From Lepidodermella squamata (lineage: Eukaryota > Gastrotricha), in contig JBLDXI010000003.1 of the NCBI GenBank assembly GCA_047495785.1, positions 4,402,001 to 4,466,000 on the forward strand: a stretch of DNA of 64,000 nt, in the 5' to 3' direction. A model generated the notes under the pieces. That model was not told the origin of the DNA, made no database searches, and saw only the letters and a program-made list of their open reading frames with translations. Made by a program: the position numbers and the translations under genes. Positions 59,081 through 64,000 of this stretch are shown piece after piece (within the stretch, counting starts at the first letter, position 1; each line of letters starts with the position of its first letter).

Positions 59081-60352
59081 GCGGCGCCCTGCATTTCGAT
59101 ATGCTCATTACCCGTTATGGCTTACTTCTTATTTGTGTCTTGTCTTGTTTTTTTCAACCATTCAACCCGCGAATATTCTACTATCTATGCTATCTTTGTA
59201 AATATCTCGATAAAAAGTCTAGCTTTTGATCTAAATAATATAAGCAACGTTATGTTCTAATTGCTATGTAAATTGATGTACCAATCTTTGCGTCTTGTTG
59301 GAATTGTTGTTTAAAGCTACCAATAATTTACATGTAAAAACGATCATTTTCAGATCGCAGCCACCTTTCATTGATAACGACGATGACATTTGATGTTCAA
59401 ATTGGATCATTATCGTCTGCCGTCTGTGATTCATGATGACTTCTCCAACATGACGATGATACTTTTGCTTGTTAAATCTCGTTATGTTGAAGTAAAAAGA
59501 CATGAGCGTCGTTGGCACTCGGTTTTTGCTATTAATTTTACCATTCACCTCAGATGATGGGTTTATTTTCGAAGTGACAACCAGAATGGCCTACCTTGTG
59601 TTAAGCGGTTATCAAATTCGATGAGAGATACTTTGTAAGTACTTGGTTGTTGCGGATAAGTAGAAGGCAGATACGCAGAAGCTGAAGCAGGAGAAGATTG
59701 TTTTCTGGCGATCATTATAAACCATAAACTTACACTTCGTTGTGTACTCGAGATCAAATAATGCCAATGAAATTATCATTCATCAAAACTGGTCACACCG
59801 CACTGACTTGACCGCAGCCACCCACTAATAGAAATCGCCGCCGAACAAAAAAAGTTAAACTTTTCACGTCCAGAACCCTATCGGCATGACCAGGCCGAAC
59901 TGACTCTGTATTCGGTTCTGTCGAACAATCACGGTTTTGGCAAACATGAGTCTCGGTTGATTCACGTCTTTTCGACCTTACCGAACTTGGTTAGGTACTT
60001 TGTTAGACAAACTATGCCCAAGTTGTAAATTTGTACGGGTGCACTACCGTAAAGGAACGCCTCGTCAGGAGAACGCATTATATCAACTCATGAATATGTA
60101 CTTCGAGCTCTTCGAATGACTGAAAACCGTATCGCTTATTAGTTCAGATAAAAACAAGAAGTAATTTTTACGCACACATTTTTTATTTAAAGTGTTCCAT
60201 CAAGTGCCAGGCACCACCAAACGTAACAAAACGTAAGCATTAACGATCTCTGCAATCACTAAACACTGAATCGTCTCATCTATTGCTGATGAGGCACCGG
60301 AAGAACAATTTAACTACAAGTTCGAATCAGCCGAGTGATTGAGTGACTTGAC
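59081..60352. other. Intergenic region, convergent gene ends
   Basis: Lies between the 3' ends of the uridylyltransferase (plus) and the RNA-binding protein (minus). AT-rich without supported frames. The 94-codon minus frame at 59264-59548 has no domain. Confidence 0.45.
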
Positions 60353-61090
60353 TTAATAGCCGCCGTTGCTGTAGCCACGGCTGCCGCCCTTGGGGCAATC
60401 GCGAGCCATGTGACCGCTCTCGCCGCAGTTGTAGCAACCGCCGCGACCCTGGGGACGACCACCACCACCATTGCTGGGTCCAGACGGGCATTCGCGAGAG
60501 AAGTGTCCGCTTTGGCCGCAATTGTAGCAGCTACCACCACCACGTCCTAAAATAGGAAAAATTCAATTAGGTGAATAAGTGAATAAAATACACTTGGGGC
60601 ATACCTCGGCTGCTGCTGCCGCCGAATCCACCGCCGTAGCCACCGCCATAGCCACCATCTAGTAAAGCAAACAAATAACGTGTAATTTTCAACCCAAATA
60701 TTTTGGACTAATTGATGGTAGTACCTCGGCTGCCACCACCGAATCCACCACGGCCTAATGAACGAATGTTCAGACTAATCGGTAACGACAGTAGCGTGGA
60801 AACTTACCACCAAAACCTCCACGGCTGCCACCTCCGGGGCGCTTCTGGCCAGCGACTTCAACACGGATCTTGCAACCAGCAACAGTGGCACCGTTCAAGT
60901 TGCGGACGGCTTCATCAGCACAGTCAGGGCTGTCGAAGGTGACGAATCCGAAGCCAGGACGATCGCGGCTAATCCAAACGTCAGAGACGGCGCCGAACTT
61001 GGCAAAAGCATCTTCCAATTCAGTCTGGTCAGTGTCCTTCTCGAGACCGCCAATGTACAGTTTGCAATCTGGGTTACCGTTACGAGCCAT
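60353..61090 (-). CDS. RRM and zinc-knuckle glycine-rich RNA-binding protein
   Basis: RNA-binding protein, probably nuclear or shuttling. Exons are 61090-60808, 60754-60725, 60658-60605 and 60546-60353; 186 aa. The RRM (residues 9-80) shows RNP2 KLYIGGL and RNP1 [10 protein letters not shown] Gly/Arg/Tyr-rich segment of RGG-like units follows. Two CCHC knuckles, [14 protein letters not shown] (about 128-141) and [14 protein letters not shown] (about 160-173), come before a short Gly/Tyr tail. All three introns are phase 1 and cut within the Gly-rich modules. RRM plus knuckles recalls SRSF7 or plant RZ-1, but there is no RS domain, so I give no orthologue. The ATG is 8 nt after a TTTTCAG acceptor. 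Roles in splicing or RNA chaperoning are plausible. Confidence 0.9.
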
Positions 61091-62019
61091 GGCACTTTCT
61101 GAAAACACTTTCAACTCACTAATAAAACATTAAAATAAATATATAGGGCTAGACTTGAAATCATTTGGGGATTCGGAAAAGTATGAAGAGGGTAAATAGC
61201 AAGGGGGATGTTATCAGCGAGTCTTGAATCAAGGAAAATAACCCACGAGACGCTATCTCTAGTAGCTGATGGAACTACAGTAGATAACTACAAACTTATG
61301 CTAATGTAGACAAATCAGCAATTCTACTTAAATAAATACAAACCCGCAAAACCGCAGGGTTCAAGCTTTGAAAATCACCTGCACTTTATTAAAAATACAA
61401 CTATAATCAAAATACGCATCAGTCAATGGGACTTCAGTGCCATGGATCAGGTAGCAATGCCAAATGAGCGCGCAGCTTCCCGGCGCAACTTCAAAAAAAA
61501 CTTACGCGCCGCGGCGTGGTCGGACGAGAGTTTTTCTCGCATATAATTAACAAATTTAAATTTACTTACCGCCTACTTTAAATAACGAAAGTGTATTTGC
61601 AGAATAACAGAAAACACATTTTGTGAGGTATAAAGAATCAAAGGGGGCATCACAAGGCGAGGAGGGTCAATGCAGTGTGGTGAAGTTCGCTAGGTCGTCG
61701 TGTCGCAAGGCGCTTACACTTGCTTGCGAACACACACGGGCTTGAGCCAAGGCCTCTTTTGTCTCTACCAAAGACCAAATACTGTGGATGACCGAAAATG
61801 AGGGCTCTCCTGAAGTGATAAATTTTCTGCTCGCTATGCGCTATGCCTGTTGAAATACGCGTTATCTGCACATTTACTTTTGTGAATTGAACTACTTAAT
61901 ACTTGCTCATGCATTTCTCATCAGAATGATAATAATCACTTGAATCCCTCTGGCCAAACCTTGCTATCATTAAGATTTATTATTCTTACTCGATTTGTTT
62001 TGATTTAGATCCCTAGAGG
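61091..62019. other. Divergent promoter region between RNA-binding protein and RPL7A
   Basis: 929 nt between two outward-facing, probably highly expressed genes. No frame or RNA gene was recognised. Candidate trans-splice acceptors lie at both ends (61099 on the minus strand; 62008 on the plus strand). Confidence 0.5.
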
Positions 62020-62853
62020 ATGCCGGTTAAGAAGATCATCAAGAAGATCGTGAAGAAGGTTCCGGCGAGCCAACTGGCTGCCGCCCAAGCTGCAGCTGCC
62101 GCGGCTGCTAAGAAGGACGCAAAGAAGAAGAGGTTAAACCCTCTCTTTGAGCGCAAGGCTAAGAACTTTGGCATTGGCCAGGATATTCAGCCTAAGCGTG
62201 ATGTTAGCCGCTTCGTTCGCTGGCCCAAGTACGTCCGTCTTCAACGCCAGAAGGCTGTTTTGCTGAAACGTCTCAAGGTTCCGCCAGCGATCAACCAATT
62301 CAAGCTTACATTGGAGCGTCAAACGACCTCCGAGCTGTTCCGTCTTCTTAACAAGTACCGCCCGGAGACCAAGTGGCAAAAGAAGGCCCGTCAGAAGGCT
62401 GCCGCCGAAAAGAAGGTTAGCGGAGCTGACAAGGATGCGTCTAAACGCCCGCCGGTCGTTCGCAGCGGTATTAACACTGTTACCCGATTGGTGGAGCAGA
62501 AGAAGGCTCAGCTTGTCGTCATTGCTCACGACGTCGAGCCCGTCGAAATCGTTATCTTCCTGCCTGCCCTCTGCCGTAAAATGGGTGTCCCATATTGTAT
62601 CGTCAAGGGCAAGGCTCGCCTCGGCCAGGTCGTCAATTTCAAGACTTGCGCTGCTTTGGCGATCACCAACGTCAACTCGGAAGATCGCTCATCGCTGTCG
62701 AAGTTGATCGAAGCCGTCAGGACCAACTTCAATGATCGCTACGAAGACATCCGCAGGCACTGGGGTGGTGGTGTTCTTGGCCTTAAGACTCAAGCTCGCG
62801 TAGCTAAGCTCGAGAAGGCGAAGGCCCGTGAGCTCCGCCAGAAGATGGGTTAA
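62020..62853 (+). CDS. rpl-7A: 60S ribosomal protein L7a (eL8)
   Basis: Large-subunit ribosomal protein of the eL8 family, single exon, 277 aa, near the usual 265-270. The N-terminus is Lys- and Ala-rich ([11 protein letters not shown] and an Ala run). The conserved body reads [36 protein letters not shown] and [10 protein letters not shown]. The L7Ae/L30e fold follows, with [25 protein letters not shown]-like [22 protein letters not shown] and KARLGQV. The C-terminus is the typical RHWGGGVLG. Codon use is strongly biased, as expected for a highly expressed gene. A TGATTTAG acceptor ends at 62008, 11 nt before the ATG. It is probably the first cistron of an operon with the SOD-like gene. No intronic snoRNAs are present because there are no introns. 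Confidence 0.98.
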   Translation: MPVKKIIKKIVKKVPASQLAAAQAAAAAAAKKDAKKKRLNPLFERKAKNFGIGQDIQPKRDVSRFVRWPKYVRLQRQKAVLLKRLKVPPAINQFKLTLERQTTSELFRLLNKYRPETKWQKKARQKAAAEKKVSGADKDASKRPPVVRSGINTVTRLVEQKKAQLVVIAHDVEPVEIVIFLPALCRKMGVPYCIVKGKARLGQVVNFKTCAALAITNVNSEDRSSLSKLIEAVRTNFNDRYEDIRRHWGGGVLGLKTQARVAKLEKAKARELRQKMG

Positions 62854-63005
62854 AAAAACATTCAATAGTTTTTTGAGAGCAGAGTTGTATTGTGGTTCTA
62901 TCAATACTGTGCGCATGGTGCGATAAATAAAAATTTTGAAAGATTGTGCTGCTGACGCTAAAATATATCCGTTTTTTCTATATCATAGGTATTTTTTACT
63001 CGGAA
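62854..63005 (+). promoter_or_regulatory. Operon-type junction: poly(A) signal and trans-splice acceptor
   Basis: AATAAA at 62926-62931 is followed about 20-30 nt later by the expected cleavage zone. A T-rich tract and acceptor AG follow, ending at 62988, 17 nt before the next ATG. The 135 nt stop-to-acceptor distance matches nematode operon junctions. Polycistronic transcription is inferred. Confidence 0.6.
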
Positions 63006-63662
63006 ATGAAGCATTATGGGGTGACGTTGGTTGCACTGACGTCTTATTTGGTGTGCTCGACTGCGATGGTCGTTAAAGATTCATCGAATGCGCAGGTCAT
63101 AGCTACAGCTTCAGCAAATCTTTATCGGGCGAATGAGTACGGAATCTACAGTCACGGCGTTATCACCTTTGAACAAGTAAAAGAGGCTGATTCGATGCAT
63201 GTTAGAATTCGTGGTCGCCTCAAGAGCATCGACCCAGTGGAACAGGATCACGCCTTCACTATACATAATGGACCTGCTTCTTGGGAAAAAGGCTGCACCG
63301 ATCTAGGTGGTCACTTCAACCCTCAGAAAACCAGCCATGGCGCACCAACGGAAGCCGCTACATCTCGTCATGTTGGAGATTTGGGCAATATCTACATTAA
63401 CAAATTTGGATTTGCTGATATTAATACAAATGATAATTTGATTCAACTTGGAACAAAAGATTCTAATTTTGACATCCTGGGCAAAACTCTGGCAATTCAT
63501 TATCTCCCAGACGATTTCGGCCGAGGAAATAACACGCGCTCAGTGCCTGACGCAGGAGCTATTATCGCTTGCGGAAACATCGAAGTAAAAAGCGGCTCTC
63601 CTGCATTTGCTGCTTCACCCGTCTTGATCCTCCTCTTTTTGTTGTATGCACTAATATTTTGA
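63006..63662 (+). CDS. Secreted GPI-anchored Cu/Zn-superoxide-dismutase-like protein
   Basis: Cu/Zn SOD fold protein of 218 aa. A signal peptide (about 1-20) and a hydrophobic C-terminal tail after SGSPAF predict a GPI-anchored extracellular protein. Conserved parts are GCTDLGGHFNP, TSHGAP, RHVGDLGN, LAIHYLPDDFG and IIACGNI. These keep the zinc ligands, the disulphide cysteines and three of the four copper histidines. Two key positions differ. The first copper histidine (His46 in human SOD1, in GFHVH) is Thr in AFTIH. The active-site arginine (Arg143) is Ile in GAIIAC. Normal dismutase activity is therefore doubtful. A stretch of about 40 residues before the conserved core is also divergent. 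It is probably the second cistron after RPL7A. Confidence 0.88.
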   Translation: MKHYGVTLVALTSYLVCSTAMVVKDSSNAQVIATASANLYRANEYGIYSHGVITFEQVKEADSMHVRIRGRLKSIDPVEQDHAFTIHNGPASWEKGCTDLGGHFNPQKTSHGAPTEAATSRHVGDLGNIYINKFGFADINTNDNLIQLGTKDSNFDILGKTLAIHYLPDDFGRGNNTRSVPDAGAIIACGNIEVKSGSPAFAASPVLILLFLLYALIF

Positions 63663-64000
63663 AACAAGTGGCATTTCTCAGACATTTGCAGGCTTTAATT
63701 TTCTTCCGAGTCGTGGGATTTTTTGTAATATGCAACAATTTTATGCTAATGGTTTGTATTGAAAACATTTTGTTTGCCCAATTATTTTATACTCGAAAGT
63801 ACGCTGATGAGAGAAGTTGACACTTGATTATTTGAAATTTCTACGCTGGCGTGAGTAAATTTTATATTTCATTGCTATTGAAGATCGAATCACGGGCGTT
63901 ATTATTTTCCTGTGAGCGTCTCTTCTTTCTCCATCTCTCTCTTACTAGTACGGTTGTGTGCCTTGCTGCTCGCTCTACTCAGTAGAGTTTAAACTGACGA
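63663..64000. other. 3' flank of the SOD-like gene to window edge
   Basis: AT-rich, with a CT run near 63930. No gene or RNA was recognised. Confidence 0.45.

Noticed and set aside
1-64000. CRISPR arrays, bacterial operons or plasmid features
   Set aside because: Spliced genes and eukaryotic protein families throughout; no spaced direct repeats of CRISPR type seen.

Overview
This window is nuclear DNA of a small-genome animal, most likely a nematode. Introns are mostly 50-60 nt with GT..AG ends. Many start codons lie 5-50 nt after a pyrimidine-tract AG with no upstream exon, as expected for spliced-leader trans-splicing. Two gene pairs (an SLC23 transporter with beta-adaptin; RPL7A with a SOD-like gene) are separated by only about 125-135 nt, as in nematode operons. 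A Syk-family kinase and a full TUT4/7-type uridylyltransferase, neither of which Caenorhabditis has in this form, make a nematode outside that lineage more likely; this is inference. Gene models were spliced by hand by matching reading phase, splice signals and family conservation.

Layout: 1-1749 (-) SH2 tyrosine kinase, 3' end outside the window; 2555-6795 (-) KANK/VAB-19 ankyrin protein; 6796-13469 a long non-coding, repeat-bearing region; 13470-14702 (+) unrecognised multi-pass membrane protein; 15572-19040 (+) tandem-SH2 Syk/ZAP-70 kinase; 20172-31046 three SLC23 nucleobase transporter paralogues interleaved with AP-1/2 beta-adaptin and ATP synthase coupling factor 6; 31286-35022 three tandem Ly6-like GPI-anchored proteins; 37053-39576 SLC6 symporter; 41578-44309 STAT; 44943-45302 decayed LINE tail; 46677-49589 XPC/Rad4; 49864-51291 (-) kynurenine aminotransferase; 53280-59080 TUT4/7-like terminal uridylyltransferase; 60353-61090 (-) RRM plus zinc-knuckle RNA-binding protein; 62020-62853 ribosomal protein eL8 (RPL7A); 63006-63662 GPI-anchored Cu/Zn SOD-like protein.

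The genes are mostly unrelated housekeeping and signalling genes. Three phosphotyrosine-signalling proteins (an SH2 kinase, a Syk-type kinase and a STAT) fall in one 44 kb stretch, and there are two local tandem families (SLC23, Ly6). The most unusual observations are the Syk homologue whose 300-residue interdomain B contains no tyrosine, the SOD-like protein lacking a copper ligand and the catalytic arginine, a STAT that ends just after its SH2 domain, and a novel cysteine-rich membrane protein.
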